Positions 42,929-53,286 are shown, counted from the stretch's first letter. The stretch: DNA of 64,000 nucleotides from Achromobacter seleniivolatilans (GCF_030864005.1 NZ_CP132976.1:558001-622000), one strand, 5' to 3'. The notes: generated from the sequence alone by a model not told the origin. Translations and numbers: made by a program.

Positions 42929-44296
42929 ATGACAATTGAACTTGCAGTCACAAACAACGCATTCGCGCGGGATATCCTGACAGTTGCCCAGCTAAACCAA
43001 GCTGTGGGGCAGTTGTTGGAGCGCAGCATCCCGGCGTTATGGGTGCGAGGAGAGATTTCGAACTTCACGCAGGCGGCATCCGGGCATTGGTACTTCACGC
43101 TCAAGGACAGCCGGGCCTCAGTGCGGGCAGTCATGTTCCGCAGCCGCGCCAGCGCAGTGGGTTTTGTCCCCAGGGCCGGCGACCAGGTTGAGATCCGGGC
43201 CAGGGTTTCCCTGTACGAGCCTCGGGGCGACTACCAGTTGCAGGCGGACGCCATGCGTCGCGCCGGGCTGGGTAATCTATATGAAGCCTTTTTGCGCCTG
43301 AAAGAACAATTGGCCTCTGAGGGCCTGTTCGATCCGGCGCGTAAGCGCGACCCTGTCAGCCTGCCGCGCGCGATCGGGGTGATCACCTCGTTACATGCCG
43401 CTGCGCTGCGGGACGTGTTGTCCGCATTGGCCCGCCGCGCTCCGCAGGTTCCGGTCATCATCTATCCGGCCCCGGTTCAAGGGGCAGATGCCGCCGGCCG
43501 CCTGGCCGCGCAAGTGCGGATCGCCAATGAGCGCGCCGAAGTCGATACCTTGTTGCTGGTGCGGGGCGGCGGCAGCATCGAAGACCTGTGGAGCTTTAAC
43601 GATGAGGAGCTGGCGCGCCAAGTGGCTGCCAGCGAGATTCCCGTCATCAGCGGCGTGGGACACGAAACGGACTTCACGATTGTGGATTTTGTTTCCGATG
43701 TACGCGCGCCGACCCCCACGGCCGCGGCCGAACTGGCCTGCGTGCCGCGTTCCGAATTGCTGGGCCGCGTCATGCAAACCGCGCAGGCGATGGCGCGCGG
43801 GCAGCAGCGCCGTCTGGAGCGGGCAGCGCAGCGTCTGGACCGCGCCGCTGCGCAATTGGTGTCCCCGGCGCAACGCCTGGAACATCAGCGGGAACGATTG
43901 AACAGCCTGAAATTTCGTTTGGCTTCGGCCTGGAATGGTCCGCATGCGCGGCGCGCAGCACGCGTCAATCTCTTGACCCAGCGCCTGACCCATCGGGTGC
44001 CGGATACCGGCCGCGCGGCAGATCGGCTGGCGGGTGCCATGCGCCAGCTTGGCCAGTCTCATGCGCGCTTGCTGGTGCAGGGCCGCAACAGGCTGGCCGC
44101 AGCGACCGCGCAATTGCGGGCGCTGGACCCTGGCAATACGCTGTCACGCGGATACGCCATCGCTCGGGATGCTGACGGCCGAATCGTGCGCGATGCCGCC
44201 GGACTGGCGGCCGGGCAGACGCTGGACCTGAGCTTTGCGCAAGGCGGCGCTCAAGTCGATGTGCAGCAGATTCGCAAAACCCGCGACGCTGGCTGA
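42929..44296 (+). CDS. xseA: Exodeoxyribonuclease VII large subunit
   Basis: 455 residues from ATG at 42929. The N-terminal OB fold (LNQAVGQLLERSIPALWVRGEISNF then ASGHWYFTLKD) is followed by the catalytic domain: IGVITSLHAAALRDVL, LLVRGGGSIEDLWSFNDE and PVISGVGHETDFTIVDFVSDVRAPTPTAAAE, and a helical coiled-coil tail. It degrades single-stranded DNA with XseB. The xseB gene is not in the window. Confidence 0.96.
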   Translation: MTIELAVTNNAFARDILTVAQLNQAVGQLLERSIPALWVRGEISNFTQAASGHWYFTLKDSRASVRAVMFRSRASAVGFVPRAGDQVEIRARVSLYEPRGDYQLQADAMRRAGLGNLYEAFLRLKEQLASEGLFDPARKRDPVSLPRAIGVITSLHAAALRDVLSALARRAPQVPVIIYPAPVQGADAAGRLAAQVRIANERAEVDTLLLVRGGGSIEDLWSFNDEELARQVAASEIPVISGVGHETDFTIVDFVSDVRAPTPTAAAELACVPRSELLGRVMQTAQAMARGQQRRLERAAQRLDRAAAQLVSPAQRLEHQRERLNSLKFRLASAWNGPHARRAARVNLLTQRLTHRVPDTGRAADRLAGAMRQLGQSHARLLVQGRNRLAAATAQLRALDPGNTLSRGYAIARDADGRIVRDAAGLAAGQTLDLSFAQGGAQVDVQQIRKTRDAG

Positions 44297-44337
44297 AGCT
44301 CGGCGCATCCGTCCGGCAAGCGGCGCGGCAAGATCGG

Positions 44338-44390
44338 GACGCAAAACAATCGACGCAAAACAATCGACGCAAAACAATCGACGCAAACAA
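44338..44390. repeat. 14-bp direct tandem repeat upstream of the ankyrin gene
   Basis: Unit GACGCAAAACAATC occurs three times exactly (44338-44351, 44352-44365, 44366-44379) and a fourth time truncated and altered (from 44380). It lies in the 104-bp gap between xseA and the ankyrin gene, ending 10 bp before that gene's start. Copy number could vary and change promoter or ribosome-site spacing. Confidence 0.9.
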
Positions 44391-44400
44391 AGGCGGTGTG

Positions 44401-47400
44401 ATGTTGCACAACAGAAGCTTGGGTCGGGTGCGGGGTATTCTGGCCGCCATGGTGTTGGGGGCCGCGCTAGCGGCAAACGCGCAGCCTGCGGTAGAGCAGA
44501 CGCAGCAAACCAACTGCGATTGCGAGTCGATCTACCGCGAATACAAAGTGGCCGACACGCCTCAGACTGAAGCGCTGTTTGATGCCGTCAATCGCAGTGA
44601 CGAAGCGGCGTTTTCCGCAGCGCTGGCGCAGGTGGACCAGCCGGGCAGCTATGCCCAAAATGGCGTGCCGCTGTTGCACGCGGTGCTGATGCCGCCGCGC
44701 ACCTTACGGTCCAAAGACGTGTACTGGAGCATGGCGCCGCAGGAAGCAGCCCGTATACGCGAAGCGCATCAAGCCAATTTGCCCGCTCGTACGCGCATGC
44801 TGGCTGCGTTGCTGGCAAAGAAGCCGGCGTTGGACGACGTCACCTATGATTCGCGCCGCCCGCCCTTACATCTGGCCCTGCTGTACGGCACGCCCGAGAT
44901 CATGGACATGTTGCTGGCAGCGGGCGCCAAGCCTGACCAGCGCGGCGATGAAAATCGCAAGCCCTTGGAATTCCTGCTGAACCGCGACTTTGAGTTCGCC
45001 GTACGTATGACGTATCGGCCGCGTCTGGTCGATCACAAGAGCCTGTCGCGCATGGTGGTGGCGCTGTTCAAGGCCGGTGCGACCCGGCCCTACTCGGACT
45101 TCGATAAATCGGTCGGCAAGTCCGCGAATCCCCCGTTCGTCGACGATCAGGGGCATGCGCGGCCGGCGGCAGATTTTCTGGCCTGGGCGCCCCTGGTGGA
45201 ACTGACCGAAGGCGCTGAACCATTGCAAGCCCTGGCCGCAACCGGCAGCAAACCCGCCTATGGCGAGGAGCTGACGCCGCTGGCGCTGGCAGGTTACCTG
45301 GGCAATGCCGGAGCCGTGCCGGTGCTGATGAGTTTGGGGCCGCGCAAATATGGGGAAAAGGGCGAGCGCGATGCGTGGCTGGATGCTGCGCAGGCCGCAG
45401 TGACGGGTGGTCATCCCGAGATCGCGTCGCAGTTGCTGCGGGCAGATATGCCCTTTGCGCAGTCGGGTCCGCAGTCCAATTCAAGCGCGCTGATTTTTGC
45501 CAAGATGGAGAGCAGCGCGCGGCCGATCATGAATCTGGCCGCGCAGCGAGGGGATGCGGCGACGATTCAGCGTCTGCTTGCGCTGGGAGCGTCGCCTGAA
45601 GGCGATTCCCGCGAACGGCATGGCAATACGCCGCTGGCAGACGCGGTACTCGCGGGCAAGCGCGAGGCCGTAAAAGCACTGTTGGCCGCAGGCGCAAATC
45701 CCGCTGCGGTACGCGACGGTTATGACCTGCATTCGGCGCTGGACGTCGCAGTGATTGAGGGCAATGCGCCGGTACTGCGCGATCTGCTGGCTGCAATGAA
45801 ACCTCAGGCGCGTCAGGCCTTGTGGCGCGATCAGGAGCGTTCGCCTGTACAGCGGCTGTTGCATCAGCGCGGCAAGCAAGGCGCCGAGATGCTGCGGCTG
45901 TTCGCGGACGCTGGATTCGACGTGAAGTCCCTGGGTGCGGACGCCATCCGCCAGGCCCTGGAAAACCACGATGAATCGATGGCTGCGGCCCTGATTGAGG
46001 CCGGTGTGGCCGTCAATCTTGCCCCGCCGCCCGCGGCTAAGGCCGACGGCGCGGCGAACCCGCGCTATGACCGCCATGGCGAACCGCCATTGTTGTGGGC
46101 AGTGGCCTTGCGTCAGACCGCGATTGTCGAGCTGCTGCTGGCCAAGGGCGCGGACCCGGCGGCGATGACGCCGGAAGGCGAAAGCGCGATGTATTGGGTG
46201 CTTGCCAAGCGAGACGGAGCGATGCTCGACCGCCTGCTTCAAGCCGGCGCCAGGCTGGATGATGCGCGTTTGCCGAAAGCGCCCGCGCCGTATGCGCTGC
46301 TCAATGCCGCTGTTGCTTCGGGTGATATGGAGCTGGTTCGCCGCGTGAGCCAGGCCAATGGACAAGCGCTGGCAGACGCCTGCTTGCCAGAGGATGCGGA
46401 ATTTATTTTGTTGGATAAGGCGGGCTACTTCGAGCAGCTTGCGGCAGCCGGATTCACCGGCCGTCAGGACCTTTGCGCGCGTGAGGCAGGGGCCTTGCCA
46501 CAACGCATCGTGTCATTGTTATTGCGCGGGCGGCAGTTGGTCGTGGCCCGGCGCGACACCGTGGTGCAGGTGCTGCGGCAATTGAAGGCGTCAGGCACGA
46601 ATCTGGATGCGCTTTTGAGCAATGGCGATACGCCCTTGAACACCGCCATCGAACATGGCCGCAAGGACGTGGCGGACGCGCTGTTGAGCGCGGGCGCCAG
46701 TCCCGATACCGCTGACGCAGCGGGACGCAGTCCGGCTTGGGTCGCGCTTGAAACCGGGCAGCCCGGCATGTTGGCGCTGCTGTCGCAGTATCACGCGCGC
46801 TTTGACACGGCTGAGGCACCGGCCGGCCAGTCATTCCAGACGACGGTGGCATGTCAATCCGCGCCTGAGTTCGGACAAGTTTTGCAGACAGCAGGCGTGA
46901 CCTTGCAGGCGGCCTGCCCGCAGGTTGCGCAGGGCAAGCGGTCTGGCAGCAAAGCGCCGAGTAAATCCGCTGCGGCGGTGGAGCTGCCCGGCCATTACTT
47001 TCTGCGCGGCGTGCGTGAAGTGGGTAGCGAATTGTTGTTGTCCGAAAACGGTAACTTCGATTACCTGATGAGTTATGGCGGGGTGGACATCATGGCCCGG
47101 GGCACATGGCGCAGCGATGGCAAACAGGTCTTCCTGGACACGCCGCCGATTCAGCCATATTCCGCCATTGAAGACGTGCGCGCCGACACCCGGCCCGCCG
47201 AAAACGGCCAGTTGACGGTGCGCGTCTACTATCAAGACCGCCCCGTAAAAGTGGATGTGGCGATGTCATCCGCGGATGCCGACTACGCCGGCATTCCGCG
47301 GCAATCCGAAGGCGCGGAAGGCGTCAGTGCGCCAATCGCGCCAGGCGCATTGAAGGCGCTGTTCATATTTGTGCCACTGGCTGCCGGCGCGCGTTGGCAC

Positions 47401-47568
47401 GAAGTGGACATCAGTAAAATCGATCCCGCTGCACGCGCCATCCGCATTGATGTCACGGCGCCTGAAGCGGCGGCCAGCTCACCATTGCACAAGGTGCTTG
47501 CGGTGCAGAAAGATGGTGTGCTGATGGAGATGAGCGGCGGCAGGGAACTGCAATACGAGAAAGAGTAG
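44401..47568 (+). CDS. Large exported ankyrin-repeat protein with C-terminal beta domain
   Basis: 1055 residues from ATG at 44401 (a GTG one codon earlier is also possible); AAAGG precedes it. Residues 1-28 are a signal peptide ending ANA. Ankyrin units are clear near residue 155 (PPLHLALLYGTPEIMDMLLAAGA), 408 (GNTPLADAVLAGKREAVKALLAAGA), 560 (PPLLWAVALRQTAIVELLLAKGA) and 742 (GDTPLNTAIEHGRKDVADALLSAGA), with degenerate units between. From about residue 865 a non-ankyrin domain (YFLRGVREVGSELLLSENGNFDYLM-type beta strands) follows. Function unknown. It sits between xseA and sodB. Confidence 0.85.
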   Translation: MLHNRSLGRVRGILAAMVLGAALAANAQPAVEQTQQTNCDCESIYREYKVADTPQTEALFDAVNRSDEAAFSAALAQVDQPGSYAQNGVPLLHAVLMPPRTLRSKDVYWSMAPQEAARIREAHQANLPARTRMLAALLAKKPALDDVTYDSRRPPLHLALLYGTPEIMDMLLAAGAKPDQRGDENRKPLEFLLNRDFEFAVRMTYRPRLVDHKSLSRMVVALFKAGATRPYSDFDKSVGKSANPPFVDDQGHARPAADFLAWAPLVELTEGAEPLQALAATGSKPAYGEELTPLALAGYLGNAGAVPVLMSLGPRKYGEKGERDAWLDAAQAAVTGGHPEIASQLLRADMPFAQSGPQSNSSALIFAKMESSARPIMNLAAQRGDAATIQRLLALGASPEGDSRERHGNTPLADAVLAGKREAVKALLAAGANPAAVRDGYDLHSALDVAVIEGNAPVLRDLLAAMKPQARQALWRDQERSPVQRLLHQRGKQGAEMLRLFADAGFDVKSLGADAIRQALENHDESMAAALIEAGVAVNLAPPPAAKADGAANPRYDRHGEPPLLWAVALRQTAIVELLLAKGADPAAMTPEGESAMYWVLAKRDGAMLDRLLQAGARLDDARLPKAPAPYALLNAAVASGDMELVRRVSQANGQALADACLPEDAEFILLDKAGYFEQLAAAGFTGRQDLCAREAGALPQRIVSLLLRGRQLVVARRDTVVQVLRQLKASGTNLDALLSNGDTPLNTAIEHGRKDVADALLSAGASPDTADAAGRSPAWVALETGQPGMLALLSQYHARFDTAEAPAGQSFQTTVACQSAPEFGQVLQTAGVTLQAACPQVAQGKRSGSKAPSKSAAAVELPGHYFLRGVREVGSELLLSENGNFDYLMSYGGVDIMARGTWRSDGKQVFLDTPPIQPYSAIEDVRADTRPAENGQLTVRVYYQDRPVKVDVAMSSADADYAGIPRQSEGAEGVSAPIAPGALKALFIFVPLAAGARWHEVDISKIDPAARAIRIDVTAPEAAASSPLHKVLAVQKDGVLMEMSGGRELQYEKE

Positions 47569-47712
47569 CGTTTACGTTTTTCGCTCAGATGCTTGAGTCA
47601 TAAACACATACGTCTGTTAACCCCGCGCAGCTGCGGGTTTAGCGCGGTATCTTCAGTAGTTGCCGATACAATCGAAGGGCTTGATCGTGCAACTCAACAG
47701 AAGGAACCAACA

Positions 47713-48291
47713 ATGGCACATACTCTTCCTCCCTTGCCTTACGAACTGGACGCACTGGCTCCGCACATCTCCAAAGAAACGCTGGAGTTTCACTACGGTA
47801 AGCATCACCAGACGTACGTCACGAACCTGAACAACCTCATTCCGGGCACGGAATTCGAAACGTTGTCCCTGGAAGACATCGTGAAGAAGTCCTCGGGTGG
47901 CATTTTCAATAACGCCGCTCAAATTTGGAACCACACGTTCTACTGGAACAGCCTGGCCCCCAAGGCCGGCGGCGCACCCTCGGGCAAGCTGGCTGACGCC
48001 ATCAACGCCAAGTGGGGCAGCTTTGACGCTTTCAAGGAAGCGTTCAACAAGTCGGCAGCCGGCAACTTCGGTTCGGGCTGGACCTGGCTGGTCAAGAAGG
48101 CCGACGGTTCCGTCGATATCGTCAACACCAGCAACGCAGCCACCCCGCTGACGACGGCCGACAAGCCGCTGATCACCTGTGATGTCTGGGAACACGCCTA
48201 CTACATCGACTACCGCAACGCCCGTCCGAAGTACCTGGAAAACTTCTGGGCGCTGGTGAACTGGGAGTTCGCCGCCAAGAACTTTGCCTAA
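47713..48291 (+). CDS. sodB: Superoxide dismutase, iron type
   Basis: 192 residues, ATG after AAGGAA. Metal ligands are His in [13 protein letters not shown], His in [13 protein letters not shown], and Asp/His in [24 protein letters not shown] and [11 protein letters not shown] are characteristic of the Fe form rather than Mn. It removes superoxide in the cytoplasm. Terminated by a good hairpin at 48342; transcribed in the same direction as the ankyrin gene but 144 bp apart. Confidence 0.96.
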   Translation: MAHTLPPLPYELDALAPHISKETLEFHYGKHHQTYVTNLNNLIPGTEFETLSLEDIVKKSSGGIFNNAAQIWNHTFYWNSLAPKAGGAPSGKLADAINAKWGSFDAFKEAFNKSAAGNFGSGWTWLVKKADGSVDIVNTSNAATPLTTADKPLITCDVWEHAYYIDYRNARPKYLENFWALVNWEFAAKNFA

Positions 48292-48341
48292 TTGGCAAAG
48301 CGGGCGGGTGTGCGGCGCTGGCGCCGCCCCGCCTGACAGGA

Positions 48342-48369
48342 AACCCCTTGCATCAGCAAGGGGTTTTTT
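48342..48369 (+). terminator. Intrinsic terminator of sodB
   Basis: Stem AACCCCTTGC / GCAAGGGGTT, 10 bp, loop ATCA, then four more T's. Confidence 0.9.
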
Positions 48370-48574
48370 CTTTTTCATTCAGCAAAAATTCAGCTGTCAA
48401 AACCCTGTCGATTGTCGATTTCATTGCGGGGAAATGAAGAGTAAACAGCCTTTTCTTTAGGGTTCTCCCTAGGAACGCCAACCGCTATCGTTGCGCCCGG
48501 TCTACGACTGAACCACGGGGCCCACGACTGCGGCTTGCCCGCCATAAACCGGGGTAACTAAAGGGAAGGGAAGC

Positions 48575-50281
48575 ATGTTGCGGTTATTTTCCGGGTTGCG
48601 TATCGGTGCGCGCCTGTCGGGCGCGTTCTTGTTGGTGGCGGTAATAGGCGGTGCGGTGGGGGCTTTTGGCGTTTGGGGGCTCTCGCGCATTAACGAATTG
48701 AATGATCGGCTTTATGACACCGAACTGCGCGGCATTTCGGATCTGAAAGAAGCCAATATCAACCTGATCTACGCGGGCCGGGCCCGTAGCGGTTATTTGG
48801 CCGCAACGTCAGAGCAGGACCGGCTGGCGCTCAAGAAGCAATTCGACGACGCGGTAAAGGTCATGGACGAATTGCGTGAAAAGGCCGCCGTCAATTTCCA
48901 TGCGGAAGAAGGCAAGCGCCTGCTGGCGCAGTTCAGCGAGACCGAGCAGGTCTGGAAGCGCGAGTCCGCAGCGTTCTTTGCCGCCGCTCAGTCGCAATCG
49001 TTGACACAGACCGACCCGCGCGTGGCCGAAATCGAAAAGCGAGTGATCGCGTCGTCGCAAAAGCTTGACGACTTGATGACGAGTCTGGCTATCGGCAAGG
49101 AAAAATCTGCCGCGCAATCGGTGGAGGAAGGCACGGATCTGTACGCAACCGTCCGCGCCATCATGATCTTTCTGGCTGTGGCAGGCGTCGCTGTCGGCAT
49201 GTTGCTGGGCTGGCTGGTGACGCGCGGTATCGTGCGCCCGTTGCTGCAAGCTGTGGCGGCCGCCCGTCAGGTTGCCGCCGGCGACCTCACCACCGACATT
49301 CAGGTTGCCACGCGAGACGAAACCGGCGACTTGATGAGCGCGCTCAAGGCAATGAACGAAAGCCTGGCTCGTATCGTGAAAGACGTGCGCGATGGCTGCG
49401 AAAGCATCGCATCCGCGTCGTCGCAGATCGCTCAAGGCAACTCCGATCTGTCTCAACGCACTGAAGAACAAGCCTCGTCGCTCGAAGAGACCGCAGCGTC
49501 GATGGAAGAGCTGACCAGCACCGTGCAGCAAAACGCCAACAATGCCAGCGAAGCGGACCGTCTGGTCAGTCAGGCATCCAGCGTGGCGGTTCGCGGTGGT
49601 GAAGTCGTCGAAGGCGTGGTCCAGACCATGAGCGCCATTTCCGACAGCTCGCGCCGCATTGCCGATATCACGGGTGTGATCGACGGCATTGCTTTCCAGA
49701 CCAACATCTTGGCGCTGAACGCCGCAGTCGAAGCTGCGCGAGCCGGTGAGCAGGGGCGCGGTTTTGCCGTCGTCGCGGGCGAAGTGCGGACGCTGGCGCA
49801 GCGCTCGGCCGTTGCTGCCAAGGAAATCAAGGCGTTGATCGATGAATCCGCCGTACGTGTCCAAGGCGGCACGCGCCAAGTGGACGAAGCCGGCCGCACC
49901 ATGCGCGAAGTGGTCGACAGCGTGCGCCAGGTTGCCGTTCTGGTGCGTGAAATCGCCAGCGCGTCGGAAGAGCAATCTTCCGGCATCGGCCAGGTCAATC
50001 AGGCCGTGGCGCAGATGGACACCGTGACGCAGCAGAACGCCGCGTTGGTGGAAGAAGCGGCGGCGGCTGCTGCCAGCATGCAAGAACAAGCTGGCCGTCT
50101 GGCGCAGGAAGTGCGCCGCTTCAAGGTGGATGCTGGCGGCGGCTCCGCCCGTGACGCGCAAGCGCGGCTCGTGCAAGCCGTGCCGATTGCAGCGCGCAAG
50201 ACAAGCGCGGCTCCGGTTCGGGCGGGTCAGGCGCGTCCCGCGTTGGCGCATGCCAGCGACGACGACTGGTCGACGTTCTAA
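48575..50281 (+). CDS. Methyl-accepting chemotaxis protein
   Basis: 568 residues; AAGGGAAGGGAAG precedes the ATG. Layout: helix 1 near residues 14-34, a periplasmic four-helix bundle (about 35-190, TarH/4HB type), helix 2 near 192-215, HAMP ([26 protein letters not shown]) and the signalling domain with the hairpin tip ([21 protein letters not shown] ... [17 protein letters not shown]). The last residues end in DWSTF, the xWxxF form of the CheR/CheB-docking pentapeptide. No che or flagellar genes are near. Ligand unknown. Confidence 0.94.
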   Translation: MLRLFSGLRIGARLSGAFLLVAVIGGAVGAFGVWGLSRINELNDRLYDTELRGISDLKEANINLIYAGRARSGYLAATSEQDRLALKKQFDDAVKVMDELREKAAVNFHAEEGKRLLAQFSETEQVWKRESAAFFAAAQSQSLTQTDPRVAEIEKRVIASSQKLDDLMTSLAIGKEKSAAQSVEEGTDLYATVRAIMIFLAVAGVAVGMLLGWLVTRGIVRPLLQAVAAARQVAAGDLTTDIQVATRDETGDLMSALKAMNESLARIVKDVRDGCESIASASSQIAQGNSDLSQRTEEQASSLEETAASMEELTSTVQQNANNASEADRLVSQASSVAVRGGEVVEGVVQTMSAISDSSRRIADITGVIDGIAFQTNILALNAAVEAARAGEQGRGFAVVAGEVRTLAQRSAVAAKEIKALIDESAVRVQGGTRQVDEAGRTMREVVDSVRQVAVLVREIASASEEQSSGIGQVNQAVAQMDTVTQQNAALVEEAAAAAASMQEQAGRLAQEVRRFKVDAGGGSARDAQARLVQAVPIAARKTSAAPVRAGQARPALAHASDDDWSTF

Positions 50282-50401
50282 GTGTCTTGACGCGGCGGGA
50301 TGCGGATTGTGCTTTGCGATCAACATCCTGCCTGCGGCAGTCGGCTGCCAGTCAGGCGGGAGTGGTAAGGTTAGCGACCTCCTGCCGCCTCCCCGCAGCC
50401 C

Positions 50402-51811
50402 ATGAGCCTGACTGAAACGTATCGCCGTATCTCCGCTGGCACGCGTCGACTGATGCGCCGCAAAGTGCGTCAGATCAATCGCCTGTCTCGCAAGAGCCTG
50501 CAAATGCTCTTGCTGCTGGGCGGCGCCGGCCTGGTGGCCCTGATGTCACTGGGTTTTGCCTATCTGGCGGACAAGGCACTGGATTGGAATCGCCAATGGG
50601 TCGGGCACAACGGCTGGCTGGCTTTGCTGGTTCTGCCGTTCAGCCTGGCCGGCCTGCGCTGGCTGACGCTGCGCTTTGCGCCCAATGCTTCTGGGAGCGG
50701 CATTCCCCAGGTCATCGGCGCGCTGTCCCTGCCGCCCGGCCCGAGCCAGCATAGTCTGGTATCGCTCGCCCAAACACTCTGGAAAATTCCGCTGGCCTTC
50801 TTCGGCATGCTGGCCGGCGCCTCTATTGGCCGTGAGGGCCCGTCGGTGCAGGTGGGGGCGGCTCTGATGCTGGCTTGGGGCGAGTTCTGGAAGCGGCGCG
50901 GTGTGCAACTGCGCGGCTTCCATACCAACGAACTGATTGCAGCAGGCGCCGCAGGCGGCCTGGCCGCCGCATTCAATGCACCACTGGCTGGCGTTATTTT
51001 CGCCATCGAAGAATTGGGCCGGGGCACGGTGCTGCGCTGGCAGCGCCTGGTGTTGATTGGTGTGCTGGCTTCCGGCTTTCTGGTGGTAGCGGTGCAAGGC
51101 AATAATCCGTACTTCGGAGTTTTTGGCGGCGCGCCGCTGGCCCACGGCATGTTGATGTGGGTTGTCATTTGCGCGGCGCTCAATGGCGCGCTGGGCGGTA
51201 TCTTCGCGCGGCTGCTCGGCAAAGGAGCCGCCGGCAGCGCGCCCGTTTCCTGGCGCGCCTGGATACGCGCGCATCCGATCTGGACTGCGTTCATCATGGG
51301 CTTGGCGTTGGCCGTGATCGGCCTGTCCACGGCGGGCAGCGTGTACGGCACGGGTTATGGCGTGGCGGCCGATCTGTTGTCGGGCCACGACACGCCGCCT
51401 GCCGGCTTCGGTCTTGCCAAGCTGGCGGCCACGGTTGCCTCATATTGGGCGGGTATTCCGGGCGGCATCTTTACGCCAGCGCTGACCACAGGGGCGGGTA
51501 TCGGCCAGCAGATCTGGCAACTGGCAGGCGAGGGCGTGGATCAGCGCGTGCTCGTGCTGGTGTCGATGGCCGCATTTCTGGCGGCCGCCACCCAAGCGCC
51601 GTTGACAGCGAGCGTCGTAGTCATGGAAATGACGGGTAGCCAACCGATGTTGTTCTGGCTGCTGGTAGGGTCGCTGCTGGCTTCGGGCGTGTCGCGCCAG
51701 TTCTGCCCGCAACCCTTCTATCACCTGGCCGCAGGACGCTTTCGCCGGCAGGCGGTGGTGGAGGCCGGGCGTGCCGCGCAATCAAACACCAAACCGCCTG
51801 CTGCGTCCTAG
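50402..51811 (+). CDS. ClC-family chloride/proton antiporter
   Basis: 469 residues, about ten or more membrane helices. Signature motifs GSGIP (98-102), GREGPSV (143-149, gating Glu145) and GIPGGIFTPAL in the second half. The proton-pathway glutamate of E. coli ClcA appears to be kept in FAIEELGRG, which favours an exchanger over a channel. No CBS domains. Likely helps in acid resistance or anion balance. It begins 120 bp after the chemoreceptor gene. Confidence 0.92.
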   Translation: MSLTETYRRISAGTRRLMRRKVRQINRLSRKSLQMLLLLGGAGLVALMSLGFAYLADKALDWNRQWVGHNGWLALLVLPFSLAGLRWLTLRFAPNASGSGIPQVIGALSLPPGPSQHSLVSLAQTLWKIPLAFFGMLAGASIGREGPSVQVGAALMLAWGEFWKRRGVQLRGFHTNELIAAGAAGGLAAAFNAPLAGVIFAIEELGRGTVLRWQRLVLIGVLASGFLVVAVQGNNPYFGVFGGAPLAHGMLMWVVICAALNGALGGIFARLLGKGAAGSAPVSWRAWIRAHPIWTAFIMGLALAVIGLSTAGSVYGTGYGVAADLLSGHDTPPAGFGLAKLAATVASYWAGIPGGIFTPALTTGAGIGQQIWQLAGEGVDQRVLVLVSMAAFLAAATQAPLTASVVVMEMTGSQPMLFWLLVGSLLASGVSRQFCPQPFYHLAAGRFRRQAVVEAGRAAQSNTKPPAAS

Positions 51812-51970
51812 TGGCCGCCCATTGACGTGCATGCGCGATGCGCGGTAAAGGTGAACATCAGCTGGACACTGTCCGTGTAGCGGACATCAGACCCATGCAC
51901 CATCTTGGCGCTTAGGTGCTGCGTTAAGATCATCCCAATCCCGTTTTTCTCACTTCACTCCGAGCTTCTC

Positions 51971-53176
51971 ATGACCGTGAATGCCTTTATTTGTGATGCG
52001 ATCCGCACCCCCTTCGGCCGCTACGGCGGCGCGCTGGCTTCCGTGCGCCCCGATGATCTGGCTGCCGTAGCCATCAAGGCGCTGGTGGCGCGCAATCCCG
52101 GCGTGCGCTGGGAAGAACTGGACGACGCGATCATGGGTTGCGCCAACCAGGCTGGTGAAGACAACCGCAACGTGGCCCGTATGGCGACCTTGCTGGCTGG
52201 TCTGCCGATCGAAGTGCCGGGCGCCACGGTCAACCGCCTGTGCGGTTCGGGGCTGGACGCCATTGGCACCGCCGCTCGCGCGATCCGCGCTGGCGAAGCC
52301 GGCCTGATGCTGGCTGGCGGCGTGGAAAGCATGAGCCGCGCACCGTTCGTCATGGGTAAGGCCGACAGCGCGTTCTCGCGCAACGCTGCAATTTATGACA
52401 CGACGATCGGCTGGCGCTTCATCAACAAGCTGATGAAGGCGCAGTACGGCGTGGATTCCATGCCCGAAACGGCTGAGAACGTCGCCGACGATTTCAAGAT
52501 CAGCCGCGAAGACCAGGATTTGTTTGCGCTGGCCAGCCAGCAAAAGACGGCTCGCGCACAAAAAGAAGGTGTGTTTGACGCCGAGATCGTGCCGGTATCG
52601 ATCGCGCAAAAGAAGGGCGATGCCATTGTCGTCGCCAAGGACGAGCATCCGCGTGAAACCAGCCTGGAGTCGCTGGCCAAGCTGAAAGGCGTGGTCCGCG
52701 AAGGCGGCACCGTCACGGCTGGCAACGCGTCAGGCGTGAACGACGGCGCCGCCGCCTTGCTGCTGGCTGACGAAAAGGCAGCCGCCCGCCACGGCTTGAC
52801 CCCGCGCGCTCGCGTGGTTGGCATGGCCACCGCTGGCGTCGCGCCGCGCATCATGGGCATCGGCCCGGCGCCCGCCACGCTGAAAGTGTTGGCGCAAACC
52901 GGCCTGACGCTGGACCAGATGGACGTGATCGAGTTGAACGAAGCCTTTGCCGCACAAGGCTTGGCCGTGATGCGCCAATTGGGCATCGCCGATAACGACC
53001 CCCGCGTGAACCCCAACGGCGGCGCGATCGCCCTGGGTCACCCGCTGGGCGCCAGCGGCGCACGTCTGGCTACGACCGCCATCAACCAACTGCATCGCAC
53101 GGGCGGCCGTTACGCGCTGTGCACGATGTGCATCGGCGTGGGCCAAGGCATCGCGCTGATCATCGAACGCGTCTAA
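51971..53176 (+). CDS. pcaF: 3-oxoadipyl-CoA thiolase
   Basis: 401 residues, normal length. Acyl-binding Cys in VNRLCGSGLDAIG near residue 90, His in GGAIALGHPLGASGAR and second Cys in CTMCIGVGQGIA. The N-terminus AFICDAIRTPFGRYGGALA and IMGCANQAGEDNRNVAR are typical of PcaF/PaaJ. It splits 3-oxoadipyl-CoA to succinyl-CoA and acetyl-CoA in the beta-ketoadipate pathway; it could also be PaaJ. No other pca genes are nearby. Confidence 0.88.
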   Translation: MTVNAFICDAIRTPFGRYGGALASVRPDDLAAVAIKALVARNPGVRWEELDDAIMGCANQAGEDNRNVARMATLLAGLPIEVPGATVNRLCGSGLDAIGTAARAIRAGEAGLMLAGGVESMSRAPFVMGKADSAFSRNAAIYDTTIGWRFINKLMKAQYGVDSMPETAENVADDFKISREDQDLFALASQQKTARAQKEGVFDAEIVPVSIAQKKGDAIVVAKDEHPRETSLESLAKLKGVVREGGTVTAGNASGVNDGAAALLLADEKAAARHGLTPRARVVGMATAGVAPRIMGIGPAPATLKVLAQTGLTLDQMDVIELNEAFAAQGLAVMRQLGIADNDPRVNPNGGAIALGHPLGASGARLATTAINQLHRTGGRYALCTMCIGVGQGIALIIERV

Positions 53177-53190
53177 GCAAAGTGTTGTTT

Positions 53191-53245
53191 TTCCCGCCGC
53201 TTAATTGGTGGCGGGAATGAAAAGGGAGCCTCTTGGGGCTCCCTT
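53191..53245. terminator. Two hairpins between thiolase and DUF192 genes
   Basis: First: TTCCCGCC (53191-53198) / GGCGGGAA (53210-53217). Second: AAGGGAGCC / GGCTCCCTT type stem at 53222-53244, followed on the minus strand by T's. They lie in the convergent gap, one after each gene. Confidence 0.65.
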
Positions 53246-53286
53246 GCCATATGCGGATGGGGCCGTGCGGCCCTGAGTGCTGCCGC

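Noticed and set aside
45481-46503. Minus-strand frame in the ankyrin gene
   Set aside because: Antisense shadow; ankyrin repeats are on the plus strand.
48809-50503. Minus-strand open frame of 564 codons opposite the chemoreceptor
   Set aside because: Mirror of a GC-rich coding region; low-complexity His/Arg content, and the plus strand has the HAMP and signalling domain.
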